In this document: piece after piece, positions 8,870 through 17,689 of the stretch
Layout of the letters: each line of letters begins with the position of its first letter
Position numbering within the stretch: the first letter of the stretch is position 1
Source of the DNA: Gluconobacter sp. P1C6_b
Lineage (GTDB): Bacteria; Pseudomonadota; Alphaproteobacteria; Acetobacterales; Acetobacteraceae
Assembly: GCF_018811945.1 (NCBI RefSeq)
Contig: NZ_JACRVU010000004.1
Span: forward strand, 1 to 64,000
Reading direction: 5' to 3'
Length of the DNA: 64,000 bases
The notes under the pieces: model-generated
What the model saw: only the letters and a program-made list of their open reading frames with translations
Database searches by the model: none
What the model was told of the DNA's origin: nothing
Made by a program: the position numbers and the translations under genes

Positions 8870-9550
8870 GTGGCAGACGATTTCATCACGCAGGTGAACG
8901 AAGAAATGCAGGCGCAGCGGTTGCGGGCCATGGCACGGCGCATTGGCGCCGTGGTGGGCGTCGTGGCCGTGATTGGAGCCATCGGTGGTGGTGTGTGGGG
9001 CTGGAACAGTCACGCGCGCCATGCAGCACAGCAGGCGGCATCGGCACGGTATTTTACCGCCATGACGGCGCTGTCCGATCCCAAGCATGACGCCGCGGCC
9101 ACCCAGAAGGCCACCGCGACCTTCCAGGATCTGGCGCAGCATGGCCCGGTAGGCGTGCGCTCCTATGCGGCGCTGCGTCTGGCCGATCTGCAGAGCCAGG
9201 CCCATCAGACGGACGCGGCCCTGAAGACATGGCAGGGCGTGGCGGATGATAACGCTGCCGATCCAGCCCTGCGGGACATGGCGCGCTACATGAGCCTGAA
9301 CGCCCGGACCGCGACGGCCGATCCGAAGACGCTCCGTCCGGGCTATGAAGCTCTGGCGCAGGGCGGTGGTGCCTGGGCGCCTCTGGCACAGGAAGGTCTT
9401 GCTGCGCTTGACCTGCGTCCCGGTGCGACGGCGGACCAGCAGAAGGAAGCCCGGCGCATCCTGACGCAGATCGTTGGCAGTGAAAACGCGACCGAAGGGG
9501 TGCGTGCACGTGCACAGGCCCTGCTCGAGACATTTGGAGACGCCGGTTGA
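8870..9550 (+). CDS. YfgM-like membrane-anchored TPR protein
   Basis: The protein has a short cytoplasmic N-terminus, one transmembrane helix (IGAVVGVVAVIGAIGGGVWGW) and a periplasmic helical part with TPR-like repeats (YFTAMTALSD, ALRLADLQSQ, ALKTWQGVA). This matches the YfgM/COG2976 architecture, which in E. coli works with the PpiD-SecYEG periplasmic chaperone network. The next genes are bamB and der, the same order as yfgM-bamB-der in enterobacteria. I chose GTG at 8870, preceded by AGGGGA, giving 226 residues and a start typical of the family; the frame is open further upstream to 8789. It overlaps bamB as TGATG. Confidence 0.78.
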   Translation: MADDFITQVNEEMQAQRLRAMARRIGAVVGVVAVIGAIGGGVWGWNSHARHAAQQAASARYFTAMTALSDPKHDAAATQKATATFQDLAQHGPVGVRSYAALRLADLQSQAHQTDAALKTWQGVADDNAADPALRDMARYMSLNARTATADPKTLRPGYEALAQGGGAWAPLAQEGLAALDLRPGATADQQKEARRILTQIVGSENATEGVRARAQALLETFGDAG

Positions 9551-10962
9551 TGCGCCGTCCTGTTCTTTCCCGCTCTTCCCTTTCCATGAACCGCTCCATG
9601 GGCCGCCGTGGTCTTCTGCGGACGGCCTGCTCGGGCAGTGCTCTGGCCGTTCTGGGCGGGTGCAGCCTGTTCGAAGACGACAAGAAGCCGCCTCTGGCCG
9701 GTCATCGCGTGGACGTCCTGTCTACGGGAGCCGGGCTGACGGTCGATCATGACGATCATACGCCGATCAACCTCGGTCCGGTCCAGCCGGTGCGGGAATG
9801 GTTGCAGGAAGGGGGCCGCCCGTCCCATGTCGCCGTGAACGCGGCGTGGAATGGTCCGGATCTGGCCTGGAGTCATTCGGTCGGGGCGCAGACCGATCCG
9901 TCCAGCTTCCTGTCGATGATCGCGATCATGCCGACCAATCGCGGCGCCATCCAGTCGCCGCCGGTTATCGGCAATGGTCATATCTACACGACGGATGCGC
10001 AGGGCGTGGTGAAAGCCTGGACCTGGCCGGAGCGTCGTCATGTCTGGACGCGTCAGCCTGCCACGGCCAGAAGCCGTTCGACCAATATCGGCGGCGGTCT
10101 CGCCCTTGAGGGGGATACGCTCTACATCGTGGACGGTGTGGCTCAGGCTCTGGCCGTTGAAGCCCTGACCGGCAAGGTGAAGTGGCGTGTCAGCACCGGG
10201 ACGCCGGGCCGCTCCGCACCGACGATCGCTGAGGGCCTCATGGTCTTCGGAACGATTGACGAGCGTCTGATCGCGTTGAACGCCAATACCGGTCATCAGG
10301 TCTGGACGTATCAGGCCACCGCATCCGACACTGTGATTTTCGGACAGTCAGCCCCGGCTTTCGTGGATGGCGTCATCCTCGCGGGCTTTGGCAGCGGCGA
10401 TCTGGTGGCCCTGCGTGCGGCGTCGGGCGAGATGGTCTGGAGTGACAGTCTCGGCGGTTCCAACGGCATGGGCGCCATGCTCGACTTCTCCTGCATCCGC
10501 GGCGCGCCGGTCATCATGGACGGGACGGCCTACGCTGTGTCCATGTCCCGCGTGCTGGTGGCGATCGACATGCGGTCGGGCCGGCGCCTGTGGGAACGTG
10601 AGGTCAGCGGGCAGAGCCCTATGGCGATCTGTGGCGACTGGATGTATGTCCTGTCCACGGATCAGCAGATCGCCTGTCTGGATCGTCTGTCCGGGCATGT
10701 GCGCTGGATCACCCAGCTGCGTCGCTTCATCCGCGTTGACGTGGAAAAGGATGCGATTGCCTGGGTGGGGCCGCTTCTCGTGAACGGCAAGCTGATCTGC
10801 TTCTCCACCTTTCCGAAAGAAGGCATGGCTGTCCTGAATGCCGTGACCGGGAAACTTGAACTGACCCGTAAGACCCCCGCCCCATGTCAGGTTCAGCCGA
10901 TCGTCTGTGACGGTCATGTGCTGACCCTGTCCCAGGACGCCGTTCTGCGGGCTTATGGCTGA
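9550..10962 (+). CDS. bamB: BamB-like outer membrane assembly lipoprotein
   Basis: BamB is a beta-propeller lipoprotein of the BAM complex that inserts outer membrane proteins. After the signal sequence the lipobox LGGC places the lipidated Cys near residue 37. The rest is a repeated beta-propeller with PQQ-like blades: GHIYTTDAQGVVKAW, TLYIVDGVAQALAVEALTGKVKW, LIALNANTGHQVW and LVALRAASGEMVW. The signal contains a twin arginine (MGRRGLLRTA), unusual for a Sec lipoprotein. The protein is longer than E. coli BamB, which is usual in alphaproteobacteria. Its ATG overlaps the YfgM-like stop, and its end overlaps der by eight bases. Confidence 0.9.
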   Translation: MRRPVLSRSSLSMNRSMGRRGLLRTACSGSALAVLGGCSLFEDDKKPPLAGHRVDVLSTGAGLTVDHDDHTPINLGPVQPVREWLQEGGRPSHVAVNAAWNGPDLAWSHSVGAQTDPSSFLSMIAIMPTNRGAIQSPPVIGNGHIYTTDAQGVVKAWTWPERRHVWTRQPATARSRSTNIGGGLALEGDTLYIVDGVAQALAVEALTGKVKWRVSTGTPGRSAPTIAEGLMVFGTIDERLIALNANTGHQVWTYQATASDTVIFGQSAPAFVDGVILAGFGSGDLVALRAASGEMVWSDSLGGSNGMGAMLDFSCIRGAPVIMDGTAYAVSMSRVLVAIDMRSGRRLWEREVSGQSPMAICGDWMYVLSTDQQIACLDRLSGHVRWITQLRRFIRVDVEKDAIAWVGPLLVNGKLICFSTFPKEGMAVLNAVTGKLELTRKTPAPCQVQPIVCDGHVLTLSQDAVLRAYG

Positions 10963-12352
10963 ACGAATGACCTCTGAGAACCTGCCCGTTGTTGTTATCG
11001 CCGGGCGCCCGAATGTCGGGAAATCCACTCTGTTCAACCGGCTTGTCGGTCGCCGTCAGGCGATCGTTTCCGACATGCCGGGCGTTACGCGCGACCGCAA
11101 GGAGGGCGAAGCCCTTCTGCGCGGGCGCCGGGTCCGGCTGATTGATACGGCCGGACTGGAGGAAGCCGCACCGGATACGTTGTACGGGCGGATGCGGGCT
11201 TCGTCCGAGTCTGCTGTCGCGATGGCTGATCTTGTGCTGTTTTGCATCGACGCGCGTTCTGGCATCACGCCTGCGGATGCGCATTTCGCAAGCTGGCTTC
11301 GGCGTCAGAACCGCCCCGTTCTGCTGATCGCCAACAAGGCGGAAGGGCAGGCTGGGACGAACGCAGCTCTTGAAGCCTATTCCCTTGGCCTCGGAACGCC
11401 GCTGGCGCTGTCAGCCGAACATGGCGAGGGCATTGCCGATCTCATGGGTGAGATTGCCGAGCGTCTGCCGCCTGCGGAAAAGTCCCGACGTCGTGAGGCG
11501 CCAAAATCCGAAGGTGAAGACGGGGAAGACGAGCGTCCGGCCGGACCGTTGCGTCTGGCGATCATCGGTCGTCCCAATGCGGGTAAGTCCACGCTGCTGA
11601 ACTGTCTGCTGGGCGAAGAGCGCATGATCACCGGCCCCGAGGCTGGTCTGACGCGCGATTCCATTGCTGTGACCCTGCATGACGAGCATGGCGAGATCCG
11701 CCTGGTCGATACGGCGGGGATGCGCAAGCGTGCCCGCGTCGAGCAGCATCTTGAGAAAATGTCGGTTTCGGCCTCCATCGAAGCCCTGAAGATGGCGGAA
11801 GTGGTCGTTCTGGTGATCGATGCGACGCTTGGCGTGCATGAGCAGGATCTCCAGATCGGCCGTCTGATCGAGCGTGAGGGCCGGGCCTGCGTCATCGCGC
11901 TGAACAAATGGGATGCGGTCGAGGACCGGAACGCGACCAAGAAGGCGATTCTGGACCGGCTGGAAATCTCGCTGGCCCAGGTTCGTGGCATTCCGGTCGT
12001 GACGTTCTCCGCGCTGACGGGAGCGGGCGTGCATCGTCTCCTTCCGGCCGTTCGGGAGGTTTATGAGATCTGGAACTCGCGTGTCTCCACAGGTGAATTG
12101 AACCGCTGGTTCGAGGATGCGCTCGAGCGTCATCAGCCGCCGCTCGTGGACGGCCGTCGCCTCAAGCTGCGTTACATGACGCAGGTGAAGGCGCGCCCGC
12201 CGACATTCCTGCTGTTCGGCACGCGGGCGGAGCAGCTTCCGGATTCCTACAAGCGCTATCTGGTTAACGGACTGCGTGAAACGTTCCACATGCCGGGGGT
12301 TCCGGTGCGTCTGCAGCTGCGCGGAACGAAAAATCCTTACGCGGAAAAGTGA
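10955..12352 (+). CDS. der: Ribosome biogenesis GTPase Der (EngA)
   Basis: Der is a double GTPase needed for maturation of the 50S subunit. Two G domains are visible: GRPNVGKST at about residues 18-26 with DTAG and a G4-type NKAE, then GRPNAGKST near residue 205 with DTAGMRKR and LNKWD. The C-terminal KH-like domain follows (VSTGELNRWFEDALERHQPP, then LKLRYMTQ). A charged linker (KSEGEDGEDE) joins the G domains. G4 of the first domain is NKAE in place of the canonical NKxD. The 465-residue length is normal. The ATG lies inside the bamB end. Confidence 0.97.
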   Translation: MAERMTSENLPVVVIAGRPNVGKSTLFNRLVGRRQAIVSDMPGVTRDRKEGEALLRGRRVRLIDTAGLEEAAPDTLYGRMRASSESAVAMADLVLFCIDARSGITPADAHFASWLRRQNRPVLLIANKAEGQAGTNAALEAYSLGLGTPLALSAEHGEGIADLMGEIAERLPPAEKSRRREAPKSEGEDGEDERPAGPLRLAIIGRPNAGKSTLLNCLLGEERMITGPEAGLTRDSIAVTLHDEHGEIRLVDTAGMRKRARVEQHLEKMSVSASIEALKMAEVVVLVIDATLGVHEQDLQIGRLIEREGRACVIALNKWDAVEDRNATKKAILDRLEISLAQVRGIPVVTFSALTGAGVHRLLPAVREVYEIWNSRVSTGELNRWFEDALERHQPPLVDGRRLKLRYMTQVKARPPTFLLFGTRAEQLPDSYKRYLVNGLRETFHMPGVPVRLQLRGTKNPYAEK

Positions 12353-12399
12353 TTTTCTGTTCGTTTGGATATAGACCACACCCCTGATCGATCATTAAT

Positions 12400-12455
12400 A
12401 CAGGACCGGCTGCTTCCGGTTTCGGAACGTTCGGTCCTGTCCCCTTGAAGAAGGG
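12400..12455 (+). promoter_or_regulatory. Two consecutive hairpins in the leader of the sugar porter gene
   Basis: A nine-base arm ACAGGACCG (12400-12408) pairs with CGGTCCTGT (12432-12440). Inside it TTCCG (12414-12418) pairs with CGGAA (12423-12427) around a GTTT loop, leaving a small internal loop. Directly after comes CCCTT-GAAG-AAGGG (12442-12455). No U-tract follows, so this is a weak terminator candidate for der and may be a structured leader. The ribosome-binding GGGGGAGG starts nine bases further on. Function is inferred from position only. Confidence 0.4.
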
Positions 12456-12482
12456 TGTGTTTCGGGGGAGGTGACTACGGAT

Positions 12483-13895
12483 ATGGTTGGGATTGCTTCG
12501 TCTTCCAGTGAGGGGCCGTCCACGCAACAGCCCCGCAGCACGGCACGGGCGACAACCCTTGGTATTCTGGCAGCTCTGGCCGGACTGATGTTCGGCCTTG
12601 ATACCGGCGTCGTTGCCGGTGCGCTTCCGTTCATTGCAACCGATTTCCATGCCGGTGATGCCCTTCAGGGCTGGATTGTCTCGTCGATGATGGCCGGGGC
12701 GACAGTCGGGTCGCTGTTTGCCGGGCGGATCTCGGTCCGGTTCGGCCGCACGGGCGCCATGCTCGGGGCGGCGATCCTGTTCCTGCTCGGAACACTGCTC
12801 TGCGCCCTGGCGCCCGGGGCGGCAGTCATGATCGTCGGGCGGCTTTTCCTTGGGCTTGCAGTCGGTGTGGCTGCCTTTGCCGCCCCGCTCTACATCTCCG
12901 AAATCACGGTCGAGTCCGTCCGCGGCGCCATGATTTCGTTCTATCAGCTCATGGTTTCCCTCGGGATTTTTCTCGCGTTTGTCTCTGACAGCCTTCTTGC
13001 TTCGGGCGGCCACTGGCGCTGGATGCTCGGTGTCATGGCGGTGCCGGCCAGTTTCTTTCTTGGGATCGTCCTGATCCTGCCGCACAGCCCGCGCTGGCTG
13101 ATGATGCGGGGGGAAAAGGAGCGTGCACGGCGCGTTTTGCAGAGCCTGCGCTCGGATGAGGAAGTGGCCGAAGCGGAACTGGTCGATATCCAGTCGCGCC
13201 TGCAGAAGAGCAGTGATGCCGGTCTGGGGCTTTTCAGGAGCAACCCCAATTTCCGCCGGACCGTCTTCCTGGGCATGCTGCTCCAGATCATGCAGCAGCT
13301 CTCGGGAATCAACGCGCTTCTGTATTACGCCCCGCGCGTCTTTCAGGCGGCGCATTTCGGGACGAACGCGTCCATCTGGGCGACCACGCTCGTGGGTCTG
13401 ACGAATATGGCGCTGACCGGGGTGGCGATTGCCTGCGTCGACCGGTGGGGCCGGCGTCCTCTGCTGATCCTCAGCTGCGGTATCGCGGCATTTTCGCTGG
13501 CAGGGGTGGGGACATTGCTGGCCATCGGTGCGCAGAGCTTCGGGCTGCAGCTTCTGCTATGTGGATTCGTTCTCCTGTTCGTCGCGGGTTTTGCCATTGG
13601 TGAAGGGCCGCTGGTCTGGACGCTGTGCTCGGAAGTTCAGCCGACGCGGGGGCGGGATTTCGGGATCGGCTGCTCCACAGTGACCAACTGGGCCGCGAAC
13701 TGGGCCATTTCCAACATGTTTCCGCTGGGTATGGCGATGATGGGAGCCTCCTCGACGTTCCTGATGTTTGCCGTCTTCAATGGTCTTTTCATTATTGTGA
13801 CCGTATTGTTCGTCCCCGAAACGAAAGGCGTCTCGCTCGAGAGGCTGGAAGCCAATCTTTTTGCAGGCACGCGCCTGCGTGATCTGGGGCGGTAA
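12483..13895 (+). CDS. MFS sugar transporter (sugar porter family, GalP/XylE-like)
   Basis: This is a 12-helix proton:sugar symporter type protein in the inner membrane. Family signatures are visible: MFGLDTGVVAGALPFI in helix 1, GRLFLGLAVGVAAFAAPLYISEI in helix 4, a PHSPRWLMMRGE sequence before the central loop, QQLSGINALLYYAPRVF in helix 7, DRWGRRPLLI between helices 8 and 9, and VPETKGVSLE at the end. I preferred ATG 12483, which lies 11 bases after GGGGGAGG; a GTG at 12471 abuts that site directly. Hexose is the likely substrate class, but the exact sugar is unknown. The next transporter gene starts four bases later. Confidence 0.88.
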   Translation: MVGIASSSSEGPSTQQPRSTARATTLGILAALAGLMFGLDTGVVAGALPFIATDFHAGDALQGWIVSSMMAGATVGSLFAGRISVRFGRTGAMLGAAILFLLGTLLCALAPGAAVMIVGRLFLGLAVGVAAFAAPLYISEITVESVRGAMISFYQLMVSLGIFLAFVSDSLLASGGHWRWMLGVMAVPASFFLGIVLILPHSPRWLMMRGEKERARRVLQSLRSDEEVAEAELVDIQSRLQKSSDAGLGLFRSNPNFRRTVFLGMLLQIMQQLSGINALLYYAPRVFQAAHFGTNASIWATTLVGLTNMALTGVAIACVDRWGRRPLLILSCGIAAFSLAGVGTLLAIGAQSFGLQLLLCGFVLLFVAGFAIGEGPLVWTLCSEVQPTRGRDFGIGCSTVTNWAANWAISNMFPLGMAMMGASSTFLMFAVFNGLFIIVTVLFVPETKGVSLERLEANLFAGTRLRDLGR

Positions 13896-13899
13896 GAGA

Positions 13900-15288
13900 A
13901 TGACGGTGACGACGGAAGACGGTCCTCAAGAAGAGTACGACGCTAGACGCCATGCCGGGCTGTATGGAGCCCAGCGCCTCAAGGCGATGTCGGCCGTGCT
14001 TCTGGCGCTCCTTCTGTCGGTTCTCGATTATGCGATCGCCAATGTGGCCCTGCCGCTGATCGCGCAGGACCTGCATGCATCTTCCTCACGGGCCATCTGG
14101 GTCGTCAATGCCTATCAGCTGGCCAATCTGTCATGCCTTCTGCCGCTGGCTTCTCTGGGCGCGCGTGTCGGTTTCGCGCGTCTGAGCCAATTCGGGATTT
14201 TCCTGTTCCTGATCGCATCCGTCGCCTGTGCGCTGTCACAGAACCTGCTGGAGCTGACGCTCGCGCGGGCGCTGCAGGGTATGGGTGGGGCCTGTATCAT
14301 GAGTGTGAATATTGCGCTCGTCCGTTTCATCTACCCGCATAAGGAGCTGGGACGCGGGATTGCCCTGAACGGGCTGTTCGTGGGCCTCGGCGTGGCTCTT
14401 GGGCCGTCTCTCGGATCGCTCATCCTGTCCGTGGCGAGCTGGCCCTGGATTTTCTGGATCAACCTGCCGCTGGCGGTGGCGGCTCTGGCTCTGGCCCATG
14501 CGGCGCTCCCGCAGACACCGAGAAGCGATATTCCGACCGATATGGTCGGCTCGCTTCTGACCGTGGCTTCGTTTGCGCTGACCGGTGTTGGTCTGGACGG
14601 GCTGATGCACGCCGATTTCCTGTCGGGCGGCATCGTGACGGTCGCGGGTGTACTCTGCTGGGCGATGCTGCTGCATTACCAGCGCGAGAGGCTGGAGCCG
14701 ATCGTACCGGTTGATCTGCTCGCGCGAAGGCCCTTCCTGCTGGCCTGTCTGGTTGGATTTCTGGGGTTTGTGGCCTCCAATCTTTATATCGTGGCGATGC
14801 CATTCACGTTGGCGACCGCTTTTCACCGCGGGCCCGGGACGATCGGTCTTCTGATTGCGCCCTGGGCTGTCGGGGTGGCGACGATGTCCTTTGTGGTCAG
14901 CCGTCTGGCGGACCGTTTCCCGGCGTCGGTGCTGTCCTCGATCGGTCTGCTCATTACGGCGAGTGGATTCTGTCTGCTGTGGTTTCTGCCGACCGATGCC
15001 GGCAACTGGGCCATTGCCTGGCGGACGCTGTTTGCCGGATGCGGGTTCGGGCTGTTCCAGCCGCCCAATAACCGCGCGATCATGGTGACCGCGCCTCCGG
15101 GCCGTGAGGGCGGGGCGAGCGGTATGCTCTCCGTTGCGCGACTGGGCGGTCAGACAACGGGGGCTCTGCTCGTGGCAGGATTGTTTACGGTTTTTCCCCA
15201 TCCGGCCTTCATCTGCCTGGGGGCCGCGATGTTGGCGGCACTGACGGGATCCGCGCTCAGCCTGGGGCGGAAATATCTCGCAGGCTGA
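13900..15288 (+). CDS. MFS drug-efflux-type transporter (DHA2/EmrB-like)
   Basis: The protein has a cytoplasmic N-terminus of about 30 residues and then many hydrophobic helices. The helix 1 motif LDYAIANVALPLIAQDL and helix 2 WVVNAYQLA match the DHA2 drug:proton antiporter pattern. The antiporter motif C region reads GLFVGLGVALGPSLGS. The length of 462 residues is on the short side for a 14-helix member. The ATG at 13900 follows the sugar porter stop by four bases, with TAAGAGA as a weak ribosome site, so the two transporters are probably co-expressed. The end overlaps the convergent methyltransferase gene by 32 bases. The substrate is unknown. Confidence 0.85.
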   Translation: MTVTTEDGPQEEYDARRHAGLYGAQRLKAMSAVLLALLLSVLDYAIANVALPLIAQDLHASSSRAIWVVNAYQLANLSCLLPLASLGARVGFARLSQFGIFLFLIASVACALSQNLLELTLARALQGMGGACIMSVNIALVRFIYPHKELGRGIALNGLFVGLGVALGPSLGSLILSVASWPWIFWINLPLAVAALALAHAALPQTPRSDIPTDMVGSLLTVASFALTGVGLDGLMHADFLSGGIVTVAGVLCWAMLLHYQRERLEPIVPVDLLARRPFLLACLVGFLGFVASNLYIVAMPFTLATAFHRGPGTIGLLIAPWAVGVATMSFVVSRLADRFPASVLSSIGLLITASGFCLLWFLPTDAGNWAIAWRTLFAGCGFGLFQPPNNRAIMVTAPPGREGGASGMLSVARLGGQTTGALLVAGLFTVFPHPAFICLGAAMLAALTGSALSLGRKYLAG

Positions 15289-15925
15289 AGAGCGTGGTGG
15301 CGCGCTGGTCCGCGCTTTCCAGCTCCTGCGTGACGGGAACGGTCTGCCGGGTCAGGACTTCGAGCGGCATTGACGGCGCGTAATGCCGCCCCGGATCGCA
15401 GAGCCAGACTTCGCAGGTTTTCGAACAGTCCAGTAGCCAGGGTACGATCCGCGCCGCCATGGCCTCGTTGTAACAGACGTCTCCGATGACCAGCAGGTCA
15501 CAGTCGGGAATTGTTCCGATCAGGTCTCCGGGAACAGGGGCGATGGTGACGCTGTTGAGGCGCGCATTGAGGGCCGTGGCTTCCAGTGCCATGGGATCGA
15601 TATCGTTGGCTTGCACCTCGGACGCACCGGACAGGGCGGCCGCAATCGCGGCGAGACCGCATCCGCAGGCCACATCAAGAACGCGGCGTCCCCGGACATG
15701 CCCGGGATTGTCGAGAATAAAGCGCGCGATGAGCTGGCTGCCGGGCCATGCGAAGGCCCAGAAAGGCGGTTCGATGCCGATCTGTTCGAGATAGGCTTCG
15801 CTGGCCTGCCAGATGGGTGTGATTTCGGTCGCCAGATGCAGGGAAATCTCAGGCACCAGTGTGGCGTGAGCGATGGCGGTATTGTCGCGGATGAAGCCTG
15901 CGGTATCGCTCAGGGTCGTGCTCAT
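15257..15925 (-). CDS. Class I SAM-dependent methyltransferase (PrmA/ETFB-lysine methyltransferase-like)
   Basis: The protein shows the SAM-binding motif VLDVACGCGLAAIAAAL near residue 83, then the acidic motif II region VQANDIDPMALEATALNARLN, and LLVIGDVCYNEAMA as motif post-II. The preceding PPFWAFAWPGSQLIARFI resembles proteins related to ribosomal L11 methyltransferase and the ETF-beta lysine methyltransferase group, where a WxFxWPGSxxLAR block precedes motif I. A protein-lysine target is therefore plausible but not shown. The length is 222 residues. The gene overlaps ubiA by four bases upstream and the transporter gene by 32 bases at the 3' end. Confidence 0.82.
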   Translation of the reverse strand: MSTTLSDTAGFIRDNTAIAHATLVPEISLHLATEITPIWQASEAYLEQIGIEPPFWAFAWPGSQLIARFILDNPGHVRGRRVLDVACGCGLAAIAAALSGASEVQANDIDPMALEATALNARLNSVTIAPVPGDLIGTIPDCDLLVIGDVCYNEAMAARIVPWLLDCSKTCEVWLCDPGRHYAPSMPLEVLTRQTVPVTQELESADQRATTLFSLRDISAPG

Positions 15926-16839
15926 CCGAAAAGTCTTGCGGCGACAAACCCTGCGGCCAGCACAAATCCGATGGGGACGTTACGGCGGAACTCCCTGAGA
16001 CAGGCCGGGGCATCGTAAGGGTTCAGCACGCGGACCTGCTGGAGCAGCATGGCTGTTGCAAGGGCAAGGAACGGCCAGAAAATCCAGTGCAGATGAGCAT
16101 GGATGGCGACGAGCGCGAGTGCCAGAAGCATGAGGCTGTAGCAGGTGGCAATGAACGGACGGGCGTTCTTTTCCATCAGGCGGGAGGTGGAACGCACGCC
16201 GATGCGGGCGTCGTCGTCCATGTCCTGAAAGCCGTAGATCGTGTCGAATCCGAGCTGCCAGAGAATGACGGCGCCATAGAGCAGCAGGCCGTTGCCATCG
16301 AGCGTTCCGGCTGCGGCTGCGTATCCCATCGGTGCGCCGAATCCGAAGGTGAATCCCATGACGAGCTGCGGCCACCATGTGACGCGCTTGGCCGCTGGAT
16401 ACAGGGCAACGAGCAGGAGCGCGAGCGGGGCGAGGGCCCAGCAGACGGGAGGCAGGCAAACGAGCACGCCCAGCCCCATCAGCAGTAGCCCGGCCAGCAG
16501 GAGCAGACCCTGTTTCAGGGACAGCGCGCCGCTGGCGAGGGGGCGGCCTGCGGTGCGGGCGACCCTGGCGTCGATGTCCCGATCCCAGATGTCGTTCACG
16601 ACGCAGCCGGCCGAACGCATGACAAGCGAGCCGAACGCGAACAGCGCCGTGTCGATCAGGCGCGTCTGAAGCGACGCATGGGGTGCGAGGAACAGGCCCC
16701 ACACGCCGGGCAGGAACAGGAGCCATGTTCCGACCGGCCGGTCGAGACGGGCAAGCAGGGCGTAGGAGCGCCATGGCTCGTGCAGGCGCGCAATGCGGCC
16801 GGTCAGCTGGATATCGGTATGGGCGCGGGTCTGGCTCAT
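15922..16839 (-). CDS. ubiA: 4-hydroxybenzoate polyprenyltransferase
   Basis: UbiA attaches the polyprenyl chain to 4-hydroxybenzoate in the inner membrane during ubiquinone synthesis. The polyprenyl-diphosphate site NDIWDRDIDARVARTAGRPL and the second Asp-rich site YGFQDMDDDARIGVRST are both present, with about eight hydrophobic helices. I chose the ATG at 16839, because the longer frame would need a TTG at 16875 that reaches back toward the divergent rsmE gene. The length is 305 residues. A polyprenyl diphosphate synthase at 37354-38409 would supply the side chain. It overlaps the methyltransferase gene by four bases. Confidence 0.93.
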   Translation of the reverse strand: MSQTRAHTDIQLTGRIARLHEPWRSYALLARLDRPVGTWLLFLPGVWGLFLAPHASLQTRLIDTALFAFGSLVMRSAGCVVNDIWDRDIDARVARTAGRPLASGALSLKQGLLLLAGLLLMGLGVLVCLPPVCWALAPLALLLVALYPAAKRVTWWPQLVMGFTFGFGAPMGYAAAAGTLDGNGLLLYGAVILWQLGFDTIYGFQDMDDDARIGVRSTSRLMEKNARPFIATCYSLMLLALALVAIHAHLHWIFWPFLALATAMLLQQVRVLNPYDAPACLREFRRNVPIGFVLAAGFVAARLFG

Positions 16840-16901
16840 GGGAGATGTGATGCTGTGCGGACATGCTTCCGTCAATGGGCGAGGCGCGCTATCGGAAAAG
16901 G

Positions 16902-17615
16902 ATGAGCCGATCCGACCCCCGTCTTTACGTCCCTGCGTCTGAAACAGCCTTCGCGGAAGGCCAGACTGTCCCGCTTCCTCCCGGGCAGGCGCATTATCTG
17001 GGCAACGTCATGCGGCAGGGCGTGGGAAGCGCTGTGCGGGTGTTCAATGAACGCGATGGGGAATGGGTGGCAGAGATCGCGGCTCTGAAAAAAGACAAGG
17101 GAAGTGTCCTGCTGCATCGCTGCGAGCGCGCTCCTGCATCAACGCAAGGGGTGGAACTGCTGTTTGCGCCGCTCAAGCGGGATGCGACGGAGCTTGTGAT
17201 CCGCATGGGGACCGAACTCGGCGTGACGCGCTTTCGTCCGGTTGTGACGGAGCGGACCAATACCCATCGGCTCAATCTGGAGCGACTGTCGGTCATTGCG
17301 ACCGAAGCGGCCGAGCAGTGCGAGCGGCTGGATGTTCCGGAGATCCTGCCGCCGGAGTCTCTGAAGGCAGTGCTGGCGGCGTGGTCCGAGGACCGGCCAC
17401 TTTATGCGGCGCTGGAACGGCGACCGGGAGAAGAGGCCCGGCCCGAGGCGGCTGCGCTGCTGATCGGGCCGGAGGGGGGATTTTCGGAAACGGAGGTCCA
17501 GACCCTGCGTTCCCATAAGGCCGTTCATTCGCTCAGCCTCGGGCCGCTGGTGCTTCGGGCAGAGACGGCGGTCTGCGCCGGATTGTCCCGTCTGGCGCTT
17601 GCCAGCGGCCGGTGA
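16902..17615 (+). CDS. rsmE: 16S rRNA (uracil-1498-N3)-methyltransferase
   Basis: RsmE methylates N3 of U1498 in 16S rRNA. The protein has an N-terminal PUA-like part (HYLGNVMRQGVGSAVRVFNERDGEW) and a C-terminal SPOUT knot with LLFAPLKRDATELVIRMGTELGV, TERTN, EQCERLDVPEI, LLIGPEGGFSETEV and LSLGPLVLRAETA. The trefoil knot residues are intact and the length of 237 residues is normal. I chose ATG 16902, preceded by GGAAAAGG; an ATG at 16863 would reach back toward divergent ubiA. Confidence 0.96.
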   Translation: MSRSDPRLYVPASETAFAEGQTVPLPPGQAHYLGNVMRQGVGSAVRVFNERDGEWVAEIAALKKDKGSVLLHRCERAPASTQGVELLFAPLKRDATELVIRMGTELGVTRFRPVVTERTNTHRLNLERLSVIATEAAEQCERLDVPEILPPESLKAVLAAWSEDRPLYAALERRPGEEARPEAAALLIGPEGGFSETEVQTLRSHKAVHSLSLGPLVLRAETAVCAGLSRLALASGR

Positions 17616-17689
17616 GGGTGACAGGACCGACGGACCTGCTACAGTTCAATCATTGTCGAACAACGAATTCAGACCGAGGCCAAAACGCC

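Noticed and set aside
11300-11345. NKAE in the first G4 motif of Der as a damaged GTPase
   Set aside because: I recall the same Ala-Glu variant in Der of other alphaproteobacteria, so it is probably a normal family variant and not damage.
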